Positions 16,321 through 24,764 of a stretch of 64,000 nucleotides of DNA are shown piece after piece. The stretch spans positions 62,001-126,000 of the forward strand of contig NZ_JBHUOQ010000001.1 of the NCBI RefSeq assembly GCF_042686195.1, in the 5' to 3' direction. The number at the start of each line of letters is the position of its first letter. The first letter of the stretch is position 1. Made by a program: the position numbers and the translations under genes. The DNA comes from Corticicoccus populi. GTDB taxonomy: Bacteria; Bacillota; Bacilli; Staphylococcales; Salinicoccaceae. The notes beneath the pieces are model-generated. The model worked only from the letters and a program-made list of their open reading frames with translations, searched no databases and had not been told where the DNA came from.

Positions 16321-17691
16321 ATGCATTTAGAAGAACAACGAAGTACTTTGGAAGGCTTGAAAATCGATGCGGATAAAGGATTTTTAACGATGCACTTCAA
16401 TATTTCTGAGTATGATATCAATGAGGAAAAATTATTCAGTTATTTTAACTCTTATCAGGGTCAGAGGTATTGGTTCCGTTCCAAAGATGAGCGGTATAAT
16501 ATTGTCGGAATCGGCTATATTAAAAGTATTTCTAAAGATAAATTTTCAAGTGCTGTGATGTCGGAAGAGAAAGCAGCGCTTTACAATGATATTCAGCAGG
16601 TTGATCTCGATAATGATTTAAAGGGCCGCCTGTCTTTATTCGGCGGTATTAAATTTGATGACAGCCATAAAACGGATGAATGGAATCAATTCAGACATTC
16701 GGAATTCCATCTGTCGAAGTGGCAGTTCTCACTCTCAAACAATGAGCTGTTTTATACCTTTGAAAATAATGGGGAATCTCTCACACAGACATTTGATGAA
16801 ATCCATCAAATTTTAAGTGAGATTGACAGTCATACAGTTCAGGAGTCAGATAAGCCTGAGTTGAAAATGATGAAGGATATTTTCCCGGAAGAGTGGAAAA
16901 CACTTGTAGATGAGGCGGTGGACCGGCTCGATGAGGATGCTTTCTTGAAAGTGGTACTGTCAAGACAGCGCTTAATCCGTTTTGATTCAAATATATCCCC
17001 GTTATTTCTGATCAACCGTCTGAATGATGAGAGCGGGACCTATACGATTTACTATGAAAAAAATGAATCGTCATTTGTTTCAAAATCACCGGAGAAACTG
17101 TTTGATATTAAAGATAATGCCCTGTCCACCAATGCGGTCGCAGGGTCATCCGAGCGGACGCTCGATGATGATGAGAACCGGCAGTCGAAAGCATTTTTAT
17201 TATCCGATGATAAAAATCTGTATGAACATGCGCTTGTCAGGGAGTCGATTGTTGAGGATTTAAAACCGTACTCACATTATGTGAAATATAATGACATTCC
17301 GGAAATTATGGAAAATAAATATATTTATCACCTGCATACACCGATTACAGCGCGCCTGAAAGACGATGTGGATGTCTTTCAGCTGATCGGCGCCATTCAC
17401 CCGACACCTGCTGTCGGCGGGATGCCGAAGGCGTTGTCAGAAGCGTACATTACTGAGCATGAATTCGGTACACGCGGTTTATACGCAGCACCGGTCGGTA
17501 TTGTGGAAGAGAACAACAACAGTGAATTTGTCGTCAGTCTGAGATCAATGCTCGTCCGTCAGAGAAGTGCATCATTATTTGCCGGCTGCGGCATTGTGAA
17601 GGCGTCCGGCAGTGAGGAAGAGTTTAAAGAAACAAGTGTGAAGTTCACACCGATGTTAAATGTGTTGGGAGTGGAATGGAGTGAGTCATAA
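16321..17691 (+). CDS. menF: Isochorismate synthase
   Basis: 456 residues, like staphylococcal MenF. The chorismate-utilising domain fills the C-terminal ~260 residues: VAGSSERTLDDDEN, LHTPITARL, HPTPAVGGMPK, LYAAPVG, and the closing GCGIVKASGSEEEFKE with the Mg-binding Glu residues. It converts chorismate to isochorismate, the entry to menaquinone. ATG 16321 follows GAAAGAAGTG and lies after the likely transcript start. Its end overlaps menD by 11 bases, so the two are translationally coupled. Confidence 0.92.
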   Translation: MHLEEQRSTLEGLKIDADKGFLTMHFNISEYDINEEKLFSYFNSYQGQRYWFRSKDERYNIVGIGYIKSISKDKFSSAVMSEEKAALYNDIQQVDLDNDLKGRLSLFGGIKFDDSHKTDEWNQFRHSEFHLSKWQFSLSNNELFYTFENNGESLTQTFDEIHQILSEIDSHTVQESDKPELKMMKDIFPEEWKTLVDEAVDRLDEDAFLKVVLSRQRLIRFDSNISPLFLINRLNDESGTYTIYYEKNESSFVSKSPEKLFDIKDNALSTNAVAGSSERTLDDDENRQSKAFLLSDDKNLYEHALVRESIVEDLKPYSHYVKYNDIPEIMENKYIYHLHTPITARLKDDVDVFQLIGAIHPTPAVGGMPKALSEAYITEHEFGTRGLYAAPVGIVEENNNSEFVVSLRSMLVRQRSASLFAGCGIVKASGSEEEFKETSVKFTPMLNVLGVEWSES

Positions 17692-19333
17692 AACGGCACT
17701 GACAGAACAGATATTTACGCTCGTGGATATGCTGTACAGAGAAGGCATGACAACGGTAGTCACATCACCGGGATCTCGTTCGACACCGCTCGCACTCGCA
17801 GCGGAAATTCATCCGGGCATCCGGACGTTCATCCATCCTGATGAAAGAAGTGCAGCATTTTTTGCCCTCGGCTTAAGTAAAAAGGATAAACAGCCGGTCG
17901 GTTTAATATGCACCTCAGGCACTGCGGCTGCGAATTATACACCGGCGGTGGCGGAAGCGGATTTGAGTCATATTCCGCTCGTTATTTTAACGGCTGACAG
18001 ACCGGCGGAACTGAGAGATGCCGGTGCACCGCAGGCAATCATACAAAATAATATGTACCAGAATTATGCAAGATATTTTACGGAACTGCCGATCGCTGAA
18101 TCCGGCGTGCCCCAGGGTTTTATTCTGGATAATAAAGTCCGCAGGGCGGCTGCGTTTTTCGGCGGTACTGCATGCGGTCCGGTGCACTTTAATATTCCCA
18201 TCCGTGAGCCGTTGATGCCGGATATGAACAGGGTGGACCTGTTTCACCGTGAACCGTCTCGGACACTCACGCGTACTGTCCCTGACAGCATCGAGGCACT
18301 CTCCGGACACATACTGGTGATACTGGGTGAAACCCATACGGATTTAACAGATGTCAAAGCGCTCGACTGTGACAATGTGACGGTGATTGCGGATCCGAGA
18401 CAGCATTACCGGCTGCATCACTCCGATGTGATTACGAATCATGATTTAATATTTTTAAGTCTGACAGATACACAGATTCAAGATCTTGAGACACAGTTTG
18501 ATTATATTATCAGAGTGGGTGAACCGCTGACATCAAAAGCATCGAACCAGTTCCTTAAAAGAACGAAGATACCGCAGATTGTCATCAGCGAATATGACAA
18601 TATTAAAACGTTCCCGAAAGAGCCGGTGAAGGTTTATACCGGAGATGTACAGGCAATACTCGATCAAATCATTACATCCGGTGTACCGGGCAGTGATTTC
18701 CTGACACGTGTCAATGAAGGCATCGGTGATATGATTGAGAAGAATGTACGTCACTACGGAGACGAAGGTCGTATGATGTATGAAATTTTAAATCAGCTCG
18801 ATGACAGTCATTCCATCTTCTTATCGAGCAGCATGCCGATCCGTGATTATGAGAGATACGATTTAAAAAATGTCCACCGTGTGTATGCGAACCGCGGAGC
18901 AAACGGAATTGACGGGGTGGTATCCACCGCGCTCGGCATGTCTGCAGGTGAAAAGATGACACTCATCATCGGGGACGTTGCTTTATACCATGACATGAAC
19001 GGTCTGATTATGGCAAAACTTGAACAGCTCAATATTAATGTCATTGTCTTTAACAACAACGGCGGCGGTATATTCAGTTTTCTGCCGCAGTATACACATA
19101 AGGAACATTTTGAGCGTCTCTTCGGTACGCCGATTGATCTGAATTTTAGACACACAGCGGCGCTTTACGGCTATCCGTATACTGAAGTGGAAGATGTGGA
19201 GGATATTACAGCAGATTTACTGAACCGGGACGGGCGGCAGATAATTGAAATCCGTACAGACCGGACTGAAAATCTGGAGTCACATCAGGCGTTAAAAAAC
19301 GAAATTGCGACGAAGGTGCAGTCTATTGATTAA
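17681..19333 (+). CDS. menD: SEPHCHC synthase (MenD)
   Basis: 550 residues. ThDP-dependent enzyme with SPGSRSTPLALA, HPDERSAAFFALG, CTSGTAAANYTPA near the N-terminus and, in the ThDP domain, NRGANGIDGVVSTALG and GDVALYHDMNGL with a following NNNGGGIFS. It joins isochorismate with 2-oxoglutarate. GTG 17681, behind GGGAGTGG, gives the N-terminus S-H-K-T-A-L-T-E-Q, matching staphylococcal MenD; the longer frame from 17660 has no site. Overlaps menF before it and menH after it. Confidence 0.93.
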   Translation: MSHKTALTEQIFTLVDMLYREGMTTVVTSPGSRSTPLALAAEIHPGIRTFIHPDERSAAFFALGLSKKDKQPVGLICTSGTAAANYTPAVAEADLSHIPLVILTADRPAELRDAGAPQAIIQNNMYQNYARYFTELPIAESGVPQGFILDNKVRRAAAFFGGTACGPVHFNIPIREPLMPDMNRVDLFHREPSRTLTRTVPDSIEALSGHILVILGETHTDLTDVKALDCDNVTVIADPRQHYRLHHSDVITNHDLIFLSLTDTQIQDLETQFDYIIRVGEPLTSKASNQFLKRTKIPQIVISEYDNIKTFPKEPVKVYTGDVQAILDQIITSGVPGSDFLTRVNEGIGDMIEKNVRHYGDEGRMMYEILNQLDDSHSIFLSSSMPIRDYERYDLKNVHRVYANRGANGIDGVVSTALGMSAGEKMTLIIGDVALYHDMNGLIMAKLEQLNINVIVFNNNGGGIFSFLPQYTHKEHFERLFGTPIDLNFRHTAALYGYPYTEVEDVEDITADLLNRDGRQIIEIRTDRTENLESHQALKNEIATKVQSID

Positions 19334-20123
19334 TCTGCATGCTGAATTTCAGGATAACGGACAGGAAAAGACAGTGATTCTGCTTCACGGATTCTTAAAT
19401 GACCGAAGGAGCATGGCGCACATCGGCAGCAGCTTAAAACAGTGCGCCAATATTTTAAGTGTGGACCTGCCGGGTTTTGGTGAATCGAAAAGTTTCGGCA
19501 TCGATTATACAATGGATGACATTGCAGATGCCTTATATGCCGTTCAAAAGAAATATGATAGAGAGCACATTCAAACATATATGCTCGGTTATTCAATGGG
19601 CGGAAGGGCGGCACTGTCTTATGCCTGCAGGTATCCCTCGACGTTATTCGGCCTGATTCTTGAAAGTGCCTCTCCCGGAATCGAAGACAGTGCAGAGAAA
19701 AAAGCGCGGATTGAAATCGATGATAAGCGTGCACTGGAGATGGTGCAGGATTATCCTGCATTCATTCAGTCGTGGGAAAACATGGGGCTTTTTAACAGCC
19801 AGACAGAGGTGGATGAACAGGTATTTAATGAACAGCGTAAAGCGCGGCTGTCTCAGATTCCAAAAGAAGCGGCAGACAGTCTGAGGAAATACGGCACAGG
19901 CGTGCAGCCGTCTTACTGGGACCGGTTAAAGAGTGTGGACATACCGGTGTTACAGCTCGTTGGCAGCCGGGACGAGAAGTTTATTTCCATCAATCAAAGG
20001 ATGAATGACTCTTTCCCGGATGCGGTTTTAAATATTGTTGACGGGGCGGGGCATAATATTCATTTAGAAGTGCCGGAGAAATTTGATACAATAGTAAGTG
20101 AGTTTATAAATAGGAGGATTTAG
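19326..20123 (+). CDS. menH: SHCHC synthase, alpha/beta hydrolase (MenH)
   Basis: 265 residues. Alpha/beta hydrolase fold with HGFLNDRRS (oxyanion region), the nucleophile elbow GYSMGGR, an Asp in VGSRDEKF and a His in GAGHNIHLE. In this operon it must be MenH, which eliminates pyruvate from SEPHCHC. TTG 19326 follows AAGGTG with seven bases spacing and overlaps the end of menD by eight bases; the longer frame from TTG 19305 has no site. The stop codon touches the menB start. Confidence 0.9.
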   Translation: MINLHAEFQDNGQEKTVILLHGFLNDRRSMAHIGSSLKQCANILSVDLPGFGESKSFGIDYTMDDIADALYAVQKKYDREHIQTYMLGYSMGGRAALSYACRYPSTLFGLILESASPGIEDSAEKKARIEIDDKRALEMVQDYPAFIQSWENMGLFNSQTEVDEQVFNEQRKARLSQIPKEAADSLRKYGTGVQPSYWDRLKSVDIPVLQLVGSRDEKFISINQRMNDSFPDAVLNIVDGAGHNIHLEVPEKFDTIVSEFINRRI

Positions 20124-20942
20124 ATGGCTAGAGAATGGGAAACAATTAAAGAATATAAAGAGATTAAATATGAATTTTATAATGGGATTGCGAAAGTGAC
20201 AATCAACCGTCCGGAGGTGCGTAATGCGTTTACGCCGCTGACAGTGTCTGAAATGATTGATGCGTTCAGCCGTGCGCGTGACGATCAAAGAGTTGGTGTG
20301 ATTGTACTGACGGGTGAAGGTGAGAAGGCGTTCTGTTCCGGCGGAGACCAGAAGGTGCGCGGTCACGGCGGTTATGTCGGTGAGGATGAAATTCCACGCT
20401 TGAATGTGCTGGATTTACAGCGTTTAATCCGTGTTATTCCAAAGCCGGTTGTGGCGATGGTGTCGGGTTATGCGATCGGTGGCGGTCATGTGCTGCATGT
20501 CGTATGTGACTTGACGATTGCTGCAGAGAATGCGATTTTCGGTCAGACCGGCCCGAAAGTAGGATCGTTTGATGCAGGATACGGTTCCGGTTACCTGGCA
20601 CGTATCGTCGGCCATAAAAAGGCGCGTGAAATCTGGTATTTATGCCGCCAGTACAATGCAGAAGAGGCGCTTGATATGGGGCTTGTTAATACTGTGGTTC
20701 CTTATGAAGAGCTTGAAAATGAGACAGTCAAATGGTGTGAGGAAATGATGGAACACTCACCGACAGCACTCCGCTTCCTAAAAGCAGCGATGAATGCTGA
20801 TACAGATGGTCTTGCAGGTCTTCAGCAGATGGCGGGAGATGCGACACTGCTTTACTATACAACGGATGAAGCGAAAGAAGGCCGTGATGCGTTTAAGGAA
20901 AAACGCTCTCCGGACTTTGATCAATTCCCTAAATTCCCATAA
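20124..20942 (+). CDS. menB: 1,4-dihydroxy-2-naphthoyl-CoA synthase
   Basis: 272 residues, crotonase fold. Typical MenB stretches: RPEVRNAFTP, the oxyanion-hole region FCSGGDQKVRG, GYAIGGGHVLH, FGQTGPKVGSFDAGYGSGYLAR. It closes the second ring of naphthoate from OSB-CoA in the cytoplasm. AGGAGG lies in the menH end; the start codon directly follows the menH stop. A terminator follows. Confidence 0.95.
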   Translation: MAREWETIKEYKEIKYEFYNGIAKVTINRPEVRNAFTPLTVSEMIDAFSRARDDQRVGVIVLTGEGEKAFCSGGDQKVRGHGGYVGEDEIPRLNVLDLQRLIRVIPKPVVAMVSGYAIGGGHVLHVVCDLTIAAENAIFGQTGPKVGSFDAGYGSGYLARIVGHKKAREIWYLCRQYNAEEALDMGLVNTVVPYEELENETVKWCEEMMEHSPTALRFLKAAMNADTDGLAGLQQMAGDATLLYYTTDEAKEGRDAFKEKRSPDFDQFPKFP

Positions 20943-20948
20943 AAAACG

Positions 20949-20973
20949 AAACCCATCTCCGGATGGGTTTTTT
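20949..20973 (+). terminator. Terminator between menB and menE
   Basis: AAACCCATC-TCCG-GATGGGTTT and further T residues: a tight stem of nine pairs with a UUCG-like tetraloop. It splits menE from the upstream genes or reduces its level by partial read-through. Confidence 0.85.
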
Positions 20974-20986
20974 AGAGGTGAAAAAC

Positions 20987-22360
20987 GTGAACTGGCTCCA
21001 TGAAAGGTATATTCAAGACAGCGACAAGACGGCAGTGTATGAGAACGGCGTCCGGCTGACGTACGGCGGATTGTTTGAGTCGGCATGTTCACTGGCCGGG
21101 AAAATACAACAGCTTCAGAGAGAACGAATCGCAGTTTATATTCATAACAGCCTAGATTCTGTCGTTCTCGTTCATGCGTTGATGCAGGCGGGGGTTGAGA
21201 TGGTGCTGTTAAATACGCGTCTGACCCGGCATGAAGTGGTGGCACAGCTTAAGGATATTGATGTCGATACTGTGATTGCGGCGGCTGAATTTGAAGCGGA
21301 TGAACTGACGGTCATTCCACTTAGAGTGCTTCAGGATGCGCCGGAAGCGGTGTTTGATATTCGGACACCTTCAGAACAGGATATATTATCTATCATGTTC
21401 ACTTCAGGGACAACCGGTAAACCAAAAGCAGTGTCTCAGACTTATTTGAATCACTATGCGTCGGCACTCGGCTGTGCTGAACGTTTTCAATATGACGGGC
21501 AGTCGAACTGGCTGCTTGTGAATCCCGTATATCATATATCCGGCCTGTCCATCATCTTCCGTACAGCGATTTCAGGCGCTTCTTTATATATTGTGAATAA
21601 GTTCGATGAAGATACAGTGATTGACATGATTCAAAAACATCACATTACGCATACGAGTCTGGTACCGGTGATGCTTAAACGTTTGATGAAAAAAGAATGG
21701 ACGCATCAGCTTGAGGGGATACTTCTCGGCGGTGCCGGAGCAACCCGTACCTTAATGGCTGAAGCCGTTGAGCGCGGGCTTCCGATTCATAATTCCTTCG
21801 GTATGACCGAAACCTGTTCCCAGATTGTATCTGTTTCCTATAGAAACGACATGCTTTTAAAAGGGACAGTCGGCCGGCCGCCGCAAAACGTCAGTATCAA
21901 AGTAGATAAAAATAATGAACTGCTGGTGAAGGCGGATAACGTCACGCCGGGATATTTAAATGCACCCATTGAACGGGTAGACGGCTATTTTAAAACCGGT
22001 GATCTTGCAGAAATAGATGATGACGGCTATTTATATATTTTAGACCGGCGGAAAGATTTAATTATCAGCGGCGGTGAAAATATTTATCCGAAAGAGATTG
22101 AAGATGTTGTCAACTCCGTTGAAGGCGTCGTGCAGTCGGCAGTCATCAAAAAGAAAGATGAGAATTGGGGAGAGGTCCCTGTGCTGCTGGTAGAAGGAAG
22201 CCCTGATTCAGAGGATTTAAAACATCATTTAAAAGAAAAACTCGCCCGGTACAAACAGCCAAAAGAAATTCATTTTGTCGATGAAATATATATGACATCG
22301 ACCGGCAAAGTATCAAGAGCAAAGAATAAAGAAATATATGATGCGGTTATTGACCGCTAA
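20987..22360 (+). CDS. menE: o-Succinylbenzoate-CoA ligase
   Basis: 457 residues, ANL superfamily. AMP-binding motif IMFTSGTTGKPKAV, then SFGMTETCSQ, GYFKTGDLAEIDDDG, DRRKDLIISGGENIYP and the terminal catalytic Lys in TSTGKVSRAK. It activates OSB with CoA for MenB. GTG 20987, five bases after AGAGGTGA, is the start; the ATG at 20963 lies inside the terminator. OSB synthase (menC) usually neighbours this gene in staphylococci but is not in the window. Confidence 0.92.
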   Translation: MNWLHERYIQDSDKTAVYENGVRLTYGGLFESACSLAGKIQQLQRERIAVYIHNSLDSVVLVHALMQAGVEMVLLNTRLTRHEVVAQLKDIDVDTVIAAAEFEADELTVIPLRVLQDAPEAVFDIRTPSEQDILSIMFTSGTTGKPKAVSQTYLNHYASALGCAERFQYDGQSNWLLVNPVYHISGLSIIFRTAISGASLYIVNKFDEDTVIDMIQKHHITHTSLVPVMLKRLMKKEWTHQLEGILLGGAGATRTLMAEAVERGLPIHNSFGMTETCSQIVSVSYRNDMLLKGTVGRPPQNVSIKVDKNNELLVKADNVTPGYLNAPIERVDGYFKTGDLAEIDDDGYLYILDRRKDLIISGGENIYPKEIEDVVNSVEGVVQSAVIKKKDENWGEVPVLLVEGSPDSEDLKHHLKEKLARYKQPKEIHFVDEIYMTSTGKVSRAKNKEIYDAVIDR

Positions 22361-22361
22361 C

Positions 22362-22403
22362 AAACACCTGTGATGAAGAGAAATCTTTGTTGCAGGTTTT
22401 TTT
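22362..22403 (+). terminator. Terminator of menE
   Basis: ACCTG pairs with CAGGT around an inner AAGA-GAAA-TCTT stem, followed by seven T residues. Confidence 0.65.
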
Positions 22404-22431
22404 GATGGGATGAAAAAAGACAGAATATGCC

Positions 22432-22460
22432 TTGTAATTTGCATTCGCAAATTGTAATAT
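22432..22460 (+). promoter_or_regulatory. Promoter of the MFS gene with operator in the spacer
   Basis: TTGTAA, 17 bases, TAATAT. The spacer is almost filled by a perfect inverted repeat AATTTGC-ATTC-GCAAATT (22436-22453). A second palindrome ATTTGCAAAT lies downstream at 22473-22482. This is the classic layout of a promoter closed by a dimeric repressor; the repressor could be the HTH gene at 23861, but this is untested. Confidence 0.65.
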
Positions 22461-22504
22461 TAAAACAAATCGATTTGCAAATACAAATATACGTGAGGGA
22501 AAAC

Positions 22505-23752
22505 ATGAAACAGTTTACAGCATTTAACCAAACGATTCGCATTAGAATGTTCCTTAATTTTTTCTCAGTAATTACCTCTGCAATGGTAATGCCGTATACC
22601 ATTCTTTATTTTAATGATTTAATCGGTAAGGGATTAATATCAACAATCATTATAATGATTGGAATGATAAGTGTGGCGGGTTATCTTCTTGGAGGGTATG
22701 TCACTGACAGTTACGGTAGAAAATTAATTATTATTATCGGTGAGGGGATTTCAGGAGCCGGCTTTATAGTAATCAGTTACTTAGATTATGTCGAAGCGGC
22801 GTATATTATTCCGATTATAATTGTGTTTAGTATTATGTATTTTTTTGAAACAGCTGCCAACCCGGCATACGCCGCATTAATTATCGATGTCAGTCATGAA
22901 AATGAAAGACGGGTGATTTATACATATTTTATGTGGCTGTCAAGTATAGCATTTGCTTTAGGGAGTGTGGTGGGCGGGTTTTACTTTGAACACCATTCAT
23001 CTGTTCTGTATTTCATTATGGGACTGACATCACTGATTTCATCTATACTGACCTATCTTTTTGTTAAAGAAAAATCGTTTTCAAAACAGAATAATATTGA
23101 TCATTTAGAAAATGTTCGGGAAATCAAAAGGGATATACCGGGTCAGAAAACATATAGTATTATCAGCATATTTAAAAACCGCTTCTTCTTGTTGTTATGC
23201 ACAGGCGCGTTTTTATTAACACTCCTTAGTGAACAGATATACAGCTATTTGAGTGTGAGGGTGGTTGAGAACTATCGTATTGAAAATTTCAGTATCACCG
23301 GCCATCAAATGATGGGGTATCTGCATCTGGAAAATACAATTATTATGACTTTATCGGCAGGAATTATAATGAGAGTGACTAAAAAATTAGAAGATAAATC
23401 GGTGATTATCATTGGCCTCATATTAAATGTAACTGGTTATATATGTTTAAGTTATTTTCTGCAGCCGATGGTCTTATTTTTCGGAATGTTTTTGGTTGCG
23501 GTAGGCTTTCTTACTTACCGTCCGGTTCAACAGACCATTATTGCGAATTCTATTCCTGAAAATTCAAGAGGGCGACATTTATCTGTGATTGGCTTAGCAG
23601 GTCCGCTCGGTGGAATGGTGTCCGGTTTATTTATTTGGTTGTCAGAGTATGTTTCCGAGACAGGAATAACTTTCATTTTTCTTATTGTAGGCATTTTAAT
23701 TATTATAAATTATTTGAGAGTATTGAAGTATTACAATGCGGAAATAAAGTGA
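22505..23752 (+). CDS. MFS transporter, drug-exporter type
   Basis: 415 residues with about 12 hydrophobic helices. Between helices 2 and 3 is GGYVTDSYGRKLIII, the MFS motif A (G-x-x-x-D-x-x-G-R-K). The cytoplasmic loop in the middle is around residues 195-235. It resembles multidrug DHA1 exporters. ATG 22505 follows GTGAGGG; the frame is open back to 22427, which would cover the promoter. Substrate unknown. The operator implies it is off until an inducer appears. Confidence 0.85.
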   Translation: MKQFTAFNQTIRIRMFLNFFSVITSAMVMPYTILYFNDLIGKGLISTIIIMIGMISVAGYLLGGYVTDSYGRKLIIIIGEGISGAGFIVISYLDYVEAAYIIPIIIVFSIMYFFETAANPAYAALIIDVSHENERRVIYTYFMWLSSIAFALGSVVGGFYFEHHSSVLYFIMGLTSLISSILTYLFVKEKSFSKQNNIDHLENVREIKRDIPGQKTYSIISIFKNRFFLLLCTGAFLLTLLSEQIYSYLSVRVVENYRIENFSITGHQMMGYLHLENTIIMTLSAGIIMRVTKKLEDKSVIIIGLILNVTGYICLSYFLQPMVLFFGMFLVAVGFLTYRPVQQTIIANSIPENSRGRHLSVIGLAGPLGGMVSGLFIWLSEYVSETGITFIFLIVGILIIINYLRVLKYYNAEIK

Positions 23753-23860
23753 ATATAGGAAAGGCTAAGGATTAATATAATTACTTTAAGTTTATTTTTA
23801 TAAACTATATAATGATATTAAGTTGATTTGTAAACGTCAATTAATAAAGGAGTTTTATTT

Positions 23861-24364
23861 ATGACAGAAGAAAAGAAACCAAAATACAGCCGGGATGAAG
23901 TGATGGAAATTTCATGGGAACAGGAAAAATTAATCTCCAATCCTTTCAGATCAAGACTGATTGCACTTCTTTATGAGCAGGCATTAACACCAAAGCAGGC
24001 GGCGGATATGGTCGAGAAGAACCCAGGGACAGTTTATTATCATATCCAGCAGTTATTGAAACACGATATTTTAGAAGTTGAACGAATGGAAACGAATAAA
24101 GGAATTGTTGAAAAATATTATCGTGCGAAAGCGGCTAATTATTCCAATCCGGAACGGTCAGCCCAGAATCCGGCGCATTATGTGACCGGTGCAAATATAC
24201 ATATTCTCATGTCAGATGAGCTCCTTGAGGATTTTAGAAAAGATATGGGAGAATTACTCATGAAGTACGGCCATCTTGCATACAAGGAGCAAAACAGTAA
24301 GGAGCAGAGCGGATATACTATAGAGTACTCTGTAAAGAAATTTCTCGAAGATGATGAGAAGTAA
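23861..24364 (+). CDS. ArsR-like winged-helix transcriptional regulator
   Basis: 167 residues. Residues ~20-85 form a winged helix (NPFRSRLIALLYEQALTPKQAADMV, then VYYHIQQLLKHDILEVE), of the ArsR/HTH_20 type in which DNA binding and dimerisation are close. The remaining part is helical and acidic. Start behind AAAGGAG. It lies between the MFS exporter and an antitoxin gene and could control the exporter. Ligand unknown; no metal-binding Cys cluster is seen. Confidence 0.75.
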   Translation: MTEEKKPKYSRDEVMEISWEQEKLISNPFRSRLIALLYEQALTPKQAADMVEKNPGTVYYHIQQLLKHDILEVERMETNKGIVEKYYRAKAANYSNPERSAQNPAHYVTGANIHILMSDELLEDFRKDMGELLMKYGHLAYKEQNSKEQSGYTIEYSVKKFLEDDEK

Positions 24365-24440
24365 AGTTATAAAGCTGTCAATCAATCTTCAGGCCAAATA
24401 TATAGTTATATGGAGTATATAGATAGAAGGTGTGGTTATT

Positions 24441-24671
24441 ATGTCTTTTACAATAAGTTTGTCAAAAAATGAGGAAAAGCTTATAAGGGAATACGCCAAA
24501 GATAAGAGTATAAGTGTTACTCGTTTATTTCGGGATTCTGTTTTAGAAAAAATAGAAGATGATATCGACTTGAAAATTTATGATTATGAAATGGAAGCAC
24601 ATAAGATAAATGATACTTCTATTTCTTACGATGAGATGATGAAAGAAATAAATAACGAGCGTACGTCCTAA
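24441..24671 (+). CDS. RelB/DUF6290-like antitoxin without a toxin
   Basis: 76 residues. The N-terminus FTISLSKNEEKLIREYAK with SVTRLFRDSVLEKIE is a ribbon-helix-helix DNA-binding unit; the C-terminus (YDEMMKEINNE) is the usual toxin-binding tail of RelB/DUF6290 antitoxins. GAAGGTG precedes ATG 24441. The frame that should hold a RelE/ParE toxin right after it is full of stops, so the antitoxin is an orphan. Confidence 0.7.
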   Translation: MSFTISLSKNEEKLIREYAKDKSISVTRLFRDSVLEKIEDDIDLKIYDYEMEAHKINDTSISYDEMMKEINNERTS

Positions 24672-24764
24672 GATTTTGTTGAATGATATAGCTAGGATAA
24701 AAAGTTAATCCACCATATCCTATCTATCAAATGTTTGAAAACTAATATAAAAAGGGGTATTCAA

